A stretch of DNA of 64,000 nucleotides from an uncultured Lachnospiraceae bacterium (GCA_949840915.1 CATKXY010000009.1:1-64000); one strand, 5' to 3'. Counted from the first letter of the stretch, positions 44,755-53,903 are shown. A program made the numbers and translations. The notes: generated by a model not told the origin, from the sequence alone.

Positions 44755-46371
44755 TCACTTTACCAGATCCATGGGGTCAATGAGACATTCCAGCAATATG
44801 GACTCATCGTTTTTCAGGAAGCTGTCGATGACCTCCTCCGCCCGCTCCATATTGACAAGCCGCAGGAATGGCAGATCGTATGCGGCCGCCAGCTTTTCCA
44901 GATCGGGACTTCCCGAAAGATCTACCACAGAATAGCTGTCTTTGTAGGTATAGTGCTGATACTCCCTCACCATGCCCAGATAATTGTTCTTCAGAACGAT
45001 GATTTTCACAGGGATCCGGTGCTGCCTCATGGTCGCGAGCTCCATCATGGACATCTGAAAAGAGCCGTCCCCGCACACAGCGATCACCTGCCTGTCCATG
45101 GCCGCCACCTTGGCTCCCATGGCTGCAGGTATGGAATAACCCATGGTACCCATACCGCCGGAGGTGAGAAATCTTCCTTTTTTGACAATGTGATACCCGC
45201 AGGACCAGATCTGATTCTGACCCACATCCGCCACATAGACGGCGTCATCCTGCATCTTCTCGGACAGCATGGTGATAAAGGCCGCCGGATCCACATAATC
45301 GGGATTGGGCGTACGCTTTTTCTCCATAGCGATACGGTACTGATTCAGAGTGTCGATCCATTCTTTACAATTGCACTCAAATTCCTCTTTCTCCAGATCT
45401 TCAAAAATGTGTCTGGCATCTCCCACTAAAGGTATGGTGGGGCCGGCATTCTTGCCGATCTCCGCAGGGTCTACATCAATGTGGACCAACACCTTGTCCC
45501 TGGTGATGAGATCCGGCTGATTCACAGCGCGGTCGGCAACCCTGGCTCCCACCATGATCAGCAGATCAGACTCATTCATGGCACGGTTGGCACAGGCCCT
45601 GCCATTGTTTCCCACCATCCCGAAATACAGCGGATGTCTGGTGGGCATAATGCCGATTCCCATCATTGTGGATACCACAGGGATCTGGTGTCTCTCCGCA
45701 AAGCTGCAAAGCTCCTGCTCCGCCTCGGCCAAAAGCACGCCGCCGCCCGCACAGATTATGGGATGCTTCGCGCGCTCCAGCTCTTTTACCACCTTTTTGA
45801 TCTGCACCGCATTGCCCTTTACCGTGGGCTTATAGGTGCGCAGAGAGATTTCCCCGGGGTACTTGAATTTACCGATCACGGCATTCTGAACGTCGATCGG
45901 AATATCGATCAGCACAGGACCCTTCCGGCCGGTATTAGCAATGTGAAACGCTTCCTTGAACACTCTCGGTATCTCATTCGCGTCCTTCACCAGATAGCTG
46001 TATTTTACAAACGACTCCACCGCACCGGTGATATCCGCCTCCTGAAATACGTCGCTTCCTAAAAGCTCACTGTTCACCTGACCGGTGATACAGATCAGCG
46101 GAATAGAGTCCGCAAAGGCGGTGGCAATACCGGTGATGACATTGGTCGCCCCCGGACCGCTTGTGACCGCACACACACCGGGGCGTCCCGTGATGCGCGC
46201 CACGCCGCTGGCCGCATGCGCGGCATTTTGCTCCGTTCGGATCAAAATCGTCCTGATATCAGAATCCAAAATACTATTATAAAAAGGACAGATCGCAACA
46301 CCCGGATAACCAAACACTGTGGTGACGCCCTCCGTCTCCAGACACTTTACAATGGCATCTGCTCCAATCAT
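44755..46371 (-). CDS. ilvB: Acetolactate synthase large (catalytic) subunit
   Basis: ThDP-dependent enzyme of 538 residues that makes acetolactate or acetohydroxybutyrate, the first step of valine, leucine and isoleucine synthesis. The catalytic Glu lies in RTEQNAAHAASG near residue 47. The ThDP/Mg motif is VCGDGSFQMSMMELATMRQH ending in N-rich LKNNYLG near 430-465. Slightly shorter than the usual 560-590. AGGAGGAG precedes the ATG. It is first in the ilvB-ilvN pair and is preceded by a promoter at 46404-46433. No T-box or leader peptide is seen in the 120-base upstream gap. Confidence 0.96.
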   Translation of the reverse strand: MIGADAIVKCLETEGVTTVFGYPGVAICPFYNSILDSDIRTILIRTEQNAAHAASGVARITGRPGVCAVTSGPGATNVITGIATAFADSIPLICITGQVNSELLGSDVFQEADITGAVESFVKYSYLVKDANEIPRVFKEAFHIANTGRKGPVLIDIPIDVQNAVIGKFKYPGEISLRTYKPTVKGNAVQIKKVVKELERAKHPIICAGGGVLLAEAEQELCSFAERHQIPVVSTMMGIGIMPTRHPLYFGMVGNNGRACANRAMNESDLLIMVGARVADRAVNQPDLITRDKVLVHIDVDPAEIGKNAGPTIPLVGDARHIFEDLEKEEFECNCKEWIDTLNQYRIAMEKKRTPNPDYVDPAAFITMLSEKMQDDAVYVADVGQNQIWSCGYHIVKKGRFLTSGGMGTMGYSIPAAMGAKVAAMDRQVIAVCGDGSFQMSMMELATMRQHRIPVKIIVLKNNYLGMVREYQHYTYKDSYSVVDLSGSPDLEKLAAAYDLPFLRLVNMERAEEVIDSFLKNDESILLECLIDPMDLVK

Positions 46372-46403
46372 ACTTTCTCCTCCTTCTTTTCCGACACTTA
46401 TCT

Positions 46404-46433
46404 ATTTTAACACATCTGCACCCTTTCGTTCAA
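46404..46433 (-). promoter_or_regulatory. Promoter of ilvBN
   Basis: On the minus strand: TTGAAC (46428-46433), 18-base spacer, TAAAAT (46404-46409), about 35 bases before the start codon. Confidence 0.65.
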
Positions 46434-46491
46434 CCATGCCTTAATACTGACAGATCACGGCCGGGTGAAAGCAACCGTTTTCCCTGTCCGC

Positions 46492-48981
46492 TCAGTCTAT
46501 GGTCTCGTTCAGGCGCTTTGCCAGCTTCACGGCCTCCGCAGCATCCTTCGAATAGCCGTCCGCCCCGATCTCATCCGCGTACTCCTGGGTGATCACAGCT
46601 CCTCCGATCATCACCTTGGCCGGCAGCCCGGCTTGTCTGGCATCCGCAATGACCTCCCGCATACGCTGCATGGTAGTGGTCATCAGCGCAGACAGCGCAA
46701 TGATCCGCGCATGATTTTCCCTGGCCGCCGCAAGGATCTGCTCAGCGGGTACATCCTTGCCCAGATCAATAACCCGAAACCCGTAGTTCTTCAGCATCAA
46801 AGCCACCAGGTTCTTGCCGATATCGTGGATATCTCCCTCCACAGTAGCGATGACGACCACCGGCATGTCCTTGTCCGACGCCTCCTGCAGAAGCAGCGGT
46901 TCCAACACTTCGATAGCATTTTTCATAGCTTCTGCGGAAGCGATCAGCTGCGGAAGAAAATACCTGCCCTTGTCAAAATACTCTCCCACCTGATTAATGG
47001 CGGGCAGCAATACCTCATTTAAGATCGCATCAGGCTTTTCACCCGCGCCCAGCGTTTCCTCGGTCAGTCTCGCGATTCCGTTTCGATTACCTTTCAGAAC
47101 CGCGTGATAGAGAGCGCTGCCGTCTTCTGTCGTCTTCTGCGCGACGGTAACCCTCTCTGTGGTCCGTGCCGCAGTAACCCTCTCTGTGGTCTGTGCTGCG
47201 GCCTCCTTCGCCTCGCGCTTCTCCTTTACCGCACCCGCCAGCTCAATGTAGCGCAGATCCGCTCCGTCCTTATTCAACAGCAAATCGGTGGCCAGCGCAC
47301 AGCACATCAAAAGCTCCTGGCAGGGATTGGCAATAGCCATCGTCAGTCCCTCTCTGATAGCCATGGTCAGAAACGCTGCGTTGACAAAACTGCGCTCCGG
47401 CATGCCAAAGGAGATATTGGACAGTCCGCAGATGGTGGCAAGTCCCTTTTCCCGGCAGAAACGGATGGTCCTCAGCGTCTCCAGCGCCGCGCGCCTGTCG
47501 GCTCCCACCGTGGCTACCAGGCCGTCCACTACAATGTCCTCCCTGCGCATGCCGATATCCAGCGCCCGCCCGAGGATCGTCTCTATGATGCTTATCTTCT
47601 CCTCCTGATTCTCCGGAAGACCCTTGTCCGACAGAGGAAGCAGAATGAACATAGCCCCATATTTGGCCGCCAGCGGCAAAAGCTTCTCAAATTTATCTTT
47701 TTCGTAAGAGATGGAATTGATCAGCGCCCGGCCGGGGTAATGGCGCAGCGCCGCCTCCAGTACCTCCACATGGCTGGAATCCAGCGACAGGGGCAGATTG
47801 GTCACCTCGCTGATCTCCTCCAGAACCCGGAGCATCATGGCTTTCTCGTCGATTCCGCTCATTCCCATATTGATATCCAGAATCTGCGCACCGCCGGCCT
47901 CCTGCTCCTCCGCGAACCGGAGCGCCCGGTCCGTTATTCCCTCCCGAAGCTCTGCCTGCAATGCCTTTTTGCCGGTGGGATTAATGCGCTCGCCTACCAC
48001 CATGAAATTTCCGTTCAGATTGAATTCCACCGTCATGCGCTCGCTGGCAAGATATCTCATCCCCTCCGGCCGGCGGCTCACCTTGGCGCCTTCCCTCTTT
48101 CCAAGACGCCCATACAATGCTTGGATATGCTCCGGCGTGGTACCGCAGCATCCGCCCAGCACAGTGGCGCCCACATCATAAAGCAGACACATTTTCTCCC
48201 CGAACTCCTCCGCTCCCATATCATAGCAGGTGCGGCCCTCCGCATTCAGAGACGGAAATCCTGCATTCGGTTTGGCGATTATTGGTACTGTAGTCACTTC
48301 TGCAATATTTTGCAGGATTTCCTGCATTTTCTCAGGCCCGGTGGAGCAATTCACTCCTATGGCACAGGCTCCAAGGCTCTCCGCTACCACGGCCGCTGTC
48401 CTGGCATCCGTGCCATAGAGCATACGTCCCTGGGCCTCAAAGGTAAAGCTCACCATCACGGGCAGTTCACAGACCTCCTTCGCCGCAATCAGAGCCGCTC
48501 TTGTCTCCGCAAGGCTCATCATCGTCTCCACAACCAGCAGATCCGCTCCCGCATCCGCCAACAAAAGTATCTGCTCCTTGTAGACATCAATCAACGTCTC
48601 AAGCTCCATTTTGCCCATGGGCCGCAATTGTTCTCCGGTCATAGTGATATCTCCGGCCACATAGACCTTTCGCCCCACAACGGTCTGTGCCGCCCGTTTT
48701 GAGATACCCACCAGATCACGGATCATGCGTTCCATCTGATTTTCCAGACCGTATTCCGCAAGCTTGATTCTATTTGCCGTAAAAGTAGGCGCGTAAAGAA
48801 TATCCGTTCCCGCCGCCACATATCGTTCCTGCAGGTTCTGCAGCACGTCCCGGTGCTCAAGAATCCACTTCTCCGGACAGACCCCTGACGGCATTCCCGC
48901 ATCCACCAGATTAGAGCCCGTGGCACCGTCAAGATACAGAATCCCCTGTCCTGCTAATTCTAAAAATTCAGCTTTTGTCAT
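46492..48981 (-). CDS. metH: Cobalamin-dependent methionine synthase without activation domain
   Basis: Methionine synthase of 829 residues that moves a methyl group from methyltetrahydrofolate to homocysteine through cobalamin. Domains in order: homocysteine S-methyltransferase (about 1-300, Zn ligands in GVNCS near 203 and GGCCGTTPEH near 273), pterin-binding (about 310-590, NFMVVGERINPTGKKAL), a helical cap and the B12-binding domain (about 700-825) with DIHDIGKNLVALMLKNYGF-type motif (DxHxxG) near 715. The C-terminal AdoMet reactivation domain is absent, as in many clostridia that use a separate activator. A tandem nine-residue repeat (ERVTAARTT) lies in the linker near 605-630. Confidence 0.93.
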   Translation of the reverse strand: MTKAEFLELAGQGILYLDGATGSNLVDAGMPSGVCPEKWILEHRDVLQNLQERYVAAGTDILYAPTFTANRIKLAEYGLENQMERMIRDLVGISKRAAQTVVGRKVYVAGDITMTGEQLRPMGKMELETLIDVYKEQILLLADAGADLLVVETMMSLAETRAALIAAKEVCELPVMVSFTFEAQGRMLYGTDARTAAVVAESLGACAIGVNCSTGPEKMQEILQNIAEVTTVPIIAKPNAGFPSLNAEGRTCYDMGAEEFGEKMCLLYDVGATVLGGCCGTTPEHIQALYGRLGKREGAKVSRRPEGMRYLASERMTVEFNLNGNFMVVGERINPTGKKALQAELREGITDRALRFAEEQEAGGAQILDINMGMSGIDEKAMMLRVLEEISEVTNLPLSLDSSHVEVLEAALRHYPGRALINSISYEKDKFEKLLPLAAKYGAMFILLPLSDKGLPENQEEKISIIETILGRALDIGMRREDIVVDGLVATVGADRRAALETLRTIRFCREKGLATICGLSNISFGMPERSFVNAAFLTMAIREGLTMAIANPCQELLMCCALATDLLLNKDGADLRYIELAGAVKEKREAKEAAAQTTERVTAARTTERVTVAQKTTEDGSALYHAVLKGNRNGIARLTEETLGAGEKPDAILNEVLLPAINQVGEYFDKGRYFLPQLIASAEAMKNAIEVLEPLLLQEASDKDMPVVVIATVEGDIHDIGKNLVALMLKNYGFRVIDLGKDVPAEQILAAARENHARIIALSALMTTTMQRMREVIADARQAGLPAKVMIGGAVITQEYADEIGADGYSKDAAEAVKLAKRLNETID
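47147..47200. repeat. 27-bp tandem repeat in the metH linker
   Basis: Two adjacent 27-base units that begin GTAACCCTCTCTGTGGTC differ at three positions and encode a nine-residue duplication in the linker before the cap and B12 domains. A 10-base direct repeat (CGTCTTCTGT / CGTCTTCTGC) lies just before it. Confidence 0.85.
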
Positions 48982-49039
48982 ACAGATACCCCATCAATTA
49001 TTCTAAAATAGTCCGGCATTTCAATATTGCCTAGAGATA

Positions 49040-49068
49040 AATATACCACACCGCCGCCTGCTCCGCAA
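49040..49068 (-). promoter_or_regulatory. Probable promoter of metH
   Basis: On the minus strand: TTGCGG (49063-49068), 17-base spacer, TATATT (49040-49045). The leader is about 50 bases and shows no SAM or cobalamin riboswitch. Confidence 0.55.
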
Positions 49069-49095
49069 ATAACTTCTTAAGATTTCTGATAATTG

Positions 49096-49124
49096 TTGCT
49101 AACCTATTGGGAATATGATAAATT
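49096..49124 (+). promoter_or_regulatory. Possible promoter of the small lipoprotein gene
   Basis: TTGCTA (49096-49101), 17-base spacer, TAAATT (49119-49124), divergent from metH. The -10 box is a poor match, so this is tentative. Confidence 0.4.
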
Positions 49125-49155
49125 TGTAAATAGCTTTACATCGGAGGAAGTAGAT

Positions 49156-49626
49156 TTGAAAAAGAAAACTTTACGGATGCTTACGGGACTGCTGGCAGCT
49201 GCCGCACTTTCGGCCTGTGGTACAGATCCTGAGATTACACAGTTTAAGAAGGAGGTAGACGCGTTCTGTACCTCCGTTGCTGAATTGCATGAATCCATCA
49301 ACGGGATCGATGCGCAGTCCGACGATTCCGCAGCATTGGTACTCACATATCTGGATCAGCTCGACAGACAGTTTCAGGACTTCGCAGAGCTCGATTTTCC
49401 CAAAGAGTATGACTACCTGGAGCCTCTCGCCGACGAGGCGGGCGACTATATGACAGAAGCCGTTAACAGCTATCACCAGGTCTACGAAAGCGAAGCTTTT
49501 AATAAGGACACTGCCGCTTATGCCAGAGAAAACTCTGCAAGAGCGCTAAAACGCGTACAGATCATTATGAGTATTCTCCGGGGCGAAGACCCGTCAGCCG
49601 CACAGACAGACTCAGCGGCCGATTAA
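49156..49626 (+). CDS. Small predicted lipoprotein
   Basis: Exported protein of 156 residues beginning MKKKTLRMLTGLLAAAALSA then the lipobox cysteine (LSAC), so a lipid-anchored envelope protein. The mature part is helical and acidic (KKEVDAFCTSVAELHESING, QLDRQFQDFAEL, YLEPLADEAGDYMTEAVNS). The start is the TTG at 49156, with GGAGGAAG six bases upstream; an in-frame ATG further upstream lacks a ribosome binding site. It is one of only two plus-strand genes. No family is recognised; the two-helix character resembles small extracytoplasmic chaperone or substrate-binding adaptor proteins only in a general way. Confidence 0.8.
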   Translation: MKKKTLRMLTGLLAAAALSACGTDPEITQFKKEVDAFCTSVAELHESINGIDAQSDDSAALVLTYLDQLDRQFQDFAELDFPKEYDYLEPLADEAGDYMTEAVNSYHQVYESEAFNKDTAAYARENSARALKRVQIIMSILRGEDPSAAQTDSAAD

Positions 49627-49663
49627 ACGGTTCCTGTATTTAAACAACAAAAAGGGTATTATG

Positions 49664-49695
49664 AAAGGCTGCCGCAGATCCCTGCAGCAGCCTTT
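49664..49695 (+). terminator. Hairpin between the lipoprotein and a converging gene
   Basis: AAAGGCTGC and GCAGCCTTT pair perfectly over 9 bases around a 14-base loop. No U-run follows on the plus strand, though on the minus strand CCCTTTTTG lies ten bases on. It lies between two converging genes. Confidence 0.5.
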
Positions 49696-49735
49696 ATGTA
49701 TGACTTGTTTATCATTATGGCTCTTATCACCCTTA

Positions 49736-50026
49736 TTATTTCAGGAGATGAATCTTGCCAATCAGAGGAAGCTCTTTCTCCTCATCCTTGCAGACAGAAA
49801 CAATACCCATAATTACAAACACCAGCCAAGCAACATACCCAACGCAGGCAACGATCCAGCCAACAACGGGAATCACGCTCAGCACACTCAGAATCATCAT
49901 AAAGAGGAACAGAACCAGACCCTGATTCAAGTGGAACTTAGCACCTTCCTTGTCTCCTGCAAGGAATGCAATCAACCAGAAGATGATGCCGAGATACGCA
50001 AAAATACCAGTTACTTTCTTATTCAT
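49736..50026 (-). CDS. DUF4870-like small membrane protein
   Basis: Membrane protein of 96 residues with about three helices: AYLGIIFWLIAFLAG, then LNQGLVLFLFMMILSVL and ACVGYVAWLVFVIMGIVSV. The pattern KFHLNQGLVLFL (H-x-N/Q-G) after the first helix, followed by a tail KELPLIGKIHLL, is the DUF4870/Tic20-like layout. Function unknown. AGGAGA precedes the ATG. It is the last of three small membrane proteins of the same strand. Confidence 0.75.
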   Translation of the reverse strand: MNKKVTGIFAYLGIIFWLIAFLAGDKEGAKFHLNQGLVLFLFMMILSVLSVIPVVGWIVACVGYVAWLVFVIMGIVSVCKDEEKELPLIGKIHLLK

Positions 50027-50157
50027 AATTTTCTCCTTTTCCGCCCATTAGGACTGTAAATATATCATGTCAAAAGGTATGATATCACATGTAAAGGCTT
50101 TTGTAAAGATACATTTTTAAGAAAGCTTTTAGGAAACTTTCATAAAAACATAAGATT

Positions 50158-50589
50158 CTACATCAGGATGCCAAAGCCAAATTTCAGTACATTTTTGAGT
50201 ATGCAGTTCAGTACCAGTACGACCACCATTCCGTACATGATCCACACCTCAAACTTCATCCCTTTTATCAGAGGAACACGCAGCTTCTCCAGAGTGTGGC
50301 TGAGCATGAACCATGCATACATCAATACCACATACATCACCAGAGGGTGATACCAGGCTGACTGCAGAAAATCTCCGCGAAAAAGCGCGAGCAGCGATCT
50401 CGTTCCGCCGCATCCGGGACAGTAGATTCCCCAAAATTTCCAAAACAGGCATTCCGACGACTCCGGTAGTAGCGGCACAAGCCAATTGGTGATCAGGAAA
50501 GCGCCGATGATCCCTATCGGCAGCAGAACCCATCCCGTCCGGTAAAGATACTCCTCCGTGCTTAATAGTTTTTTCTCTTTCTCTCTCAT
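50158..50589 (-). CDS. DUF2752 family membrane protein
   Basis: Protein of 143 residues with about three membrane helices and the DUF2752 signature CPGCGGTRSLLALFRGDFLQS near residue 58. After an N-terminal basic, polar stretch come helices near 22-42, 83-103 and 120-138. Function of the family is unknown. The start is uncertain (ATG 50589 with a distant GGAG, or a TTG at 50598). Confidence 0.82.
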   Translation of the reverse strand: MREKEKKLLSTEEYLYRTGWVLLPIGIIGAFLITNWLVPLLPESSECLFWKFWGIYCPGCGGTRSLLALFRGDFLQSAWYHPLVMYVVLMYAWFMLSHTLEKLRVPLIKGMKFEVWIMYGMVVVLVLNCILKNVLKFGFGILM

Positions 50590-50650
50590 ATCGATCAATC
50601 ACTCCATTGCCGCCGCACCCCTGGCAAAAGCCTTTTCCTCATAGGAATAT

Positions 50651-50682
50651 AAGAAGAGTCCTGCATCGGCAGAACTCTTCTT
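50651..50682 (-). terminator. Terminator-like hairpin after the DUF4190 gene
   Basis: AAGAAGAGT and ACTCTTCTT pair over 9 bases, with a further inner stem TCTGC/GCAGG making about 14 pairs around a CGAT loop. On the minus strand it is followed by ATATTCC, so the U-tract is weak. Confidence 0.65.
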
Positions 50683-50723
50683 TTGTAAATCATTCTTTTT
50701 TCCTGCCGGTTCAACAGATCTCT

Positions 50724-51107
50724 TTACATTGCCTCAAGCAGAAACACAAAAATGTAATAAATCATCGAAAAAACATTGAATACAATACCGACGATGGAAC
50801 AGATCAATCCTGCCGTACCTACACCGCTCTTACTCTGCTTGTTCGCTATGATAGCCATAATCAGTCCGGCAATACCGAAAATAATACCGCCGCCGCAGCA
50901 ACAGGTCATTACGATGGCAATGATACCCATCACCAGCGCTGCAATCGCAAGACCGGGAGTGGTTTCGGAATTGTTCTCCACCACGGGATCTGTGTAAATG
51001 TTTCCGGAGTACTGGTTTGTGTTGTCCTGATAGTAGGTGTTGGTATTATTTCCCGTCACCTGCCCGTTCTGTCCGTTTTGCTCGTTTTGAAAATTCTGTC
51101 CGTCCAT
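50724..51107 (-). CDS. DUF4190-like membrane protein with Q/N-rich N-terminus
   Basis: Protein of 127 residues. Residues 1-50 are rich in Q, N, G, T (MDGQNFQNEQNGQNGQ...), followed by two or three hydrophobic segments (about 53-125) with the DUF4190-like pattern GLAIAALVMGIIAIV, then CCCGGGIIFGIAGLIMAI and TAGLICSIVGIVFN. Three cysteines sit together in TCCCGG. Function unknown. AAAGGAG precedes the ATG. It has a consensus promoter at 51250-51278 and a leader of about 140 bases with a small hairpin (51211-51236). Confidence 0.75.
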   Translation of the reverse strand: MDGQNFQNEQNGQNGQVTGNNTNTYYQDNTNQYSGNIYTDPVVENNSETTPGLAIAALVMGIIAIVMTCCCGGGIIFGIAGLIMAIIANKQSKSGVGTAGLICSIVGIVFNVFSMIYYIFVFLLEAM

Positions 51108-51249
51108 TCTTCTTTCTCCTTTTACCTAAATTGTTTGCTGAAACAAAATCCAGACATGATCCTTATAAGTATTCGCGCCCCCTCATGAACAATATATGAG
51201 CTCTATGTCTGTTTTAGGTCAATCTCAGGCTAAAACTCACATAATGGAC

Positions 51250-51278
51250 AGTATACACGATATATGACAGCTTTGCAA
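51250..51278 (-). promoter_or_regulatory. SigA-type promoter of the DUF4190 gene
   Basis: On the minus strand: TTGCAA (51273-51278), 17-base spacer, TATACT (51250-51255). The transcript leader contains GTTTTAG / CTAAAAC arms at 51211-51236. Confidence 0.75.
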
Positions 51279-51283
51279 GTATT

Positions 51284-52858
51284 TTATACCTTGAATACCT
51301 GCATGCTGCTTGTAAGGTTCTCCGCCTGTCCTGCCACCTCGACGGCATGTGCTTCCATATCATGCATCAGATCCGTCAATTCCTCGACGGAAGCGCTGAT
51401 CTCCTGAGCCGCAGCCGCGTTGGACTCGGAGGTGTCGCCCAGCTTCTCAACCTCACCGGAAATATTATTGATCTCCCTCACAGTATTCTCAACCGCTTTG
51501 TCAATCTCCGCTACTCTCGCACCGATTTCCTCAATGTCTGCATTCACACTCTCAAAGGATCTGATGACATCTTTGATGCCCTTGATATTGTTGTCGTTGT
51601 TTGCCACCACATCCTCAATGCAGTCGGCACACTCCTTGAAATCATAAGTAATGTTCTCAATTATGACTTTAATACTGCTGAGATCCTCGCTGGTCTTCTC
51701 GCTCAAATCGCGGATGCTGCCAGCCACAACAGAGAAGCCCCGGCCGGACTCTCCTGCACGGGAGGCCTCGATGGAAGCGTTGAGACTCAAGAGCTTTGTC
51801 TGGGATGCAATCTCGTCAATACTCTTGACAATATCTACCATCTGGGCGATAACCTCATTTGTTGCCTTGATTTTCTCTGCGATGCTTCTGACACTCTCAG
51901 TCATATTTTCGCTGCTCTCGCTCACAGATTCAATCTTTTCCTGCATACTGGTGCCATTGTCACTCAGACGCCCGGAGCAATCCACAATATTAGTGACAGA
52001 GTGCTGAATATCACTGCTGCTCTCCTGCACCAGATTAACAGAATTATTTACATCACTGACCACCTGTGCCATCTGAGTGCTTCCGTTTGCCACCTCCTCG
52101 ATGGCAGTTGCAATCTCCTTGGATGCACTCAAAGTGGAAACTGCCGTCTCCTTGAGAGTTTCCGCTGTGCCGTGAACACTGATGCCCACAGAATTGATAT
52201 TGGTCACCACATTGTTCAGATTGCTCAGCATCTTCTTGACATGCCCATCCATCTTGGCAACCTCGTCAAATCCCTTCATGGGCTCCTGATCGCCTGTCAG
52301 ATCGCCGTCAGCTACCTGATTGACAGTCTCGCTCACCCGCAGAATAGTTCTGGCAATTCTTCCGGCCACCAGATAGACAACCACGGCAGATACCAGCAGA
52401 ATGCCGACTCCCATAGCCAGAATTGATACCAGCAGCTTGTTCAGAGCCTCCTGAACCTCCGCCTGGGGTTTACCGGCAAATACCATGCCTCCCTCCACGG
52501 GAACATAATAGCCATAATAGCTCACACCGTTCACATTGACATCCGTGCTGAAGTATTCCTGACCCTGGCCGATGACTGCCTCCACGACTTCGGGGGACGC
52601 CTTGGTACCCACGGCGCCCTCGATAGAGCTCTCCACTCTGGTGTCGCCCTCGAATACCGTTACGTCCACATCCATACTCTTATAAGCATTGATGTCTTCG
52701 CTGAGATATCCGTTCAAAGCGATATTGAGCTGGTTTTTGTTGGCTTCGATCAGGGACTTCTCCGCCAGAAAGACGGAAAAGACGCTCACCACCACGCCGA
52801 GCAGCATCAGCGGAATCAATACCAATGCGATCAGCTTCGCTTTTAATCCCATTTTCAT
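51284..52858 (-). CDS. Methyl-accepting chemotaxis protein
   Basis: Chemoreceptor of 524 residues: membrane helix at about 7-28, a compact extracytoplasmic sensor (about 30-140, single-Cache size), second helix near 145-168, HAMP-like linker and a long coiled-coil signalling domain. The hairpin tip is clearly conserved: [20 protein letters not shown], then [19 protein letters not shown], which contacts CheA and CheW. It lies 15 bases after the GGGtGRT gene and may be co-transcribed with it. The ligand is unknown. No flagellar or che genes are in the window. Confidence 0.94.
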   Translation of the reverse strand: MKMGLKAKLIALVLIPLMLLGVVVSVFSVFLAEKSLIEANKNQLNIALNGYLSEDINAYKSMDVDVTVFEGDTRVESSIEGAVGTKASPEVVEAVIGQGQEYFSTDVNVNGVSYYGYYVPVEGGMVFAGKPQAEVQEALNKLLVSILAMGVGILLVSAVVVYLVAGRIARTILRVSETVNQVADGDLTGDQEPMKGFDEVAKMDGHVKKMLSNLNNVVTNINSVGISVHGTAETLKETAVSTLSASKEIATAIEEVANGSTQMAQVVSDVNNSVNLVQESSSDIQHSVTNIVDCSGRLSDNGTSMQEKIESVSESSENMTESVRSIAEKIKATNEVIAQMVDIVKSIDEIASQTKLLSLNASIEASRAGESGRGFSVVAGSIRDLSEKTSEDLSSIKVIIENITYDFKECADCIEDVVANNDNNIKGIKDVIRSFESVNADIEEIGARVAEIDKAVENTVREINNISGEVEKLGDTSESNAAAAQEISASVEELTDLMHDMEAHAVEVAGQAENLTSSMQVFKV

Positions 52859-52873
52859 TTAGAGACCCCCTCT

Positions 52874-53884
52874 CTAAAACTTGCCTGCAGCGGCTGCCTC
52901 CTCAATCGATACTGCGACTGCCACCGTCATGCCTACCATAGGATTATTTCCTGCACCGATCAGCCCCATCATCTCCACATGAGCCGGAACAGAAGAAGAA
53001 CCTGCAAACTGTGCGTCGGAGTGCATACGTCCCAGCGTGTCGGTCATGCCGTAGGATGCAGGACCTGCAGCCATGTTGTCGGGATGAAGGGTACGCCCGG
53101 TGCCGCCGCCGGATGCAACGGAAAAGTATTTTTTGCCCTGCTCGATGCATTCCTTTTTGTATGTACCTGCCACAGGATGCTGGAATCTGGTGGGATTGGT
53201 GGAGTTTCCTGTGATGGAGACATCAACGCCCTCCTTATGCATGATCGCAACGCCCTCGCAGACATCGTTTGCGCCATAGCAGTTTACCTTTGCGCGAAGC
53301 CCGTCGGAATAGGACTTGCGGAACACTTCCTTCACCGTGTTGGTATAGGGATCATACTCCGTCTCAACAAAGGTGAAGCCGTTGATACGGGAGATGATCT
53401 GTGCAGCATCCTTGCCCAGACCGTTCAGAATTACTCTCAAAGGCTTGGTGCGTACCTTGTTTGCCTTCTCTGCGATACCGATAGCGCCCTCCGCAGCGGC
53501 AAAGGACTCATGACCTGCCAGGAAACAGAAGCACTCCGTCTCCTCCTCCAGGAGCATCTTGCCCAGATTGCCGTGTCCGAGACCAACCTTGCGGGTGTCC
53601 GCAACGGAACCGGGGATACAGAAAGCCTGAAGGCCCTCACCGATGGCGGCAGCCGCATCTGCAGCTTTTCTGCAGTCCTTCTTGATCGCGATCGCAGCGC
53701 CCACCGTGTAAGCCCAGCAGGCATTCTAAAAGCAGATGGGCTGAATGCCCTTTACCTGATTGTAAACATCAAGTCCGGCATCCTTTGTGATCTTCTCAGC
53801 CTCTTCAATGGAAGCGATGCCGTAGCTGTTTAATACGGAATTGATCTTGTCAATTCTTCTCTCATATGATTCAAATAAAGCCAT
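52874..53884 (-). pseudogene. GGGtGRT protein, interrupted by an in-frame TAG
   Basis: Member of the uncharacterised GGGtGRT family, named for GGGTGRT, here ASGGGTGRTLHP near residue 235. From the ATG at 53884 (AAGGAGGACACG upstream) to the stop at 52874 the frame is 336 codons, open except for one TAG at 53726-53728 (codon 53) in the context GIQPICF-stop-NACWAYTV. Both sides match one protein and there is no frameshift. In the family I recall a glutamate at this place, and GAG to TAG is one base change. The downstream part alone could begin at a GTG at 53704 but has no ribosome binding site. It follows the Fe-S scaffold gene by 19 bases. Function is unknown. Confidence 0.85.
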
Positions 53885-53903
53885 CTCGCGTGTCCTCCTT
53901 CTC

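Noticed and set aside
46372..46491. T-box or leader peptide upstream of ilvB
   Set aside because: The gap is only 120 bases with the promoter 35 bases from the start codon; there is no T-box consensus and no run of branched-chain codons.
47104..48702. A 532-codon open frame on the plus strand
   Set aside because: It lies wholly opposite metH, whose domains are unmistakable. The translation is rich in H, R, L and Q with no family pattern, as expected for the antisense of a codon-biased gene.
48982..49155. SAM or cobalamin riboswitch before metH
   Set aside because: The leader is about 50 bases, too short, and shows none of the conserved cores.
53726..53728. TAG in the GGGtGRT gene as a pyrrolysine codon
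   Set aside because: Known pyrrolysine proteins in bacteria are mainly methylamine methyltransferases, no pyl genes are in the window, and TAG is used as a normal stop elsewhere here.
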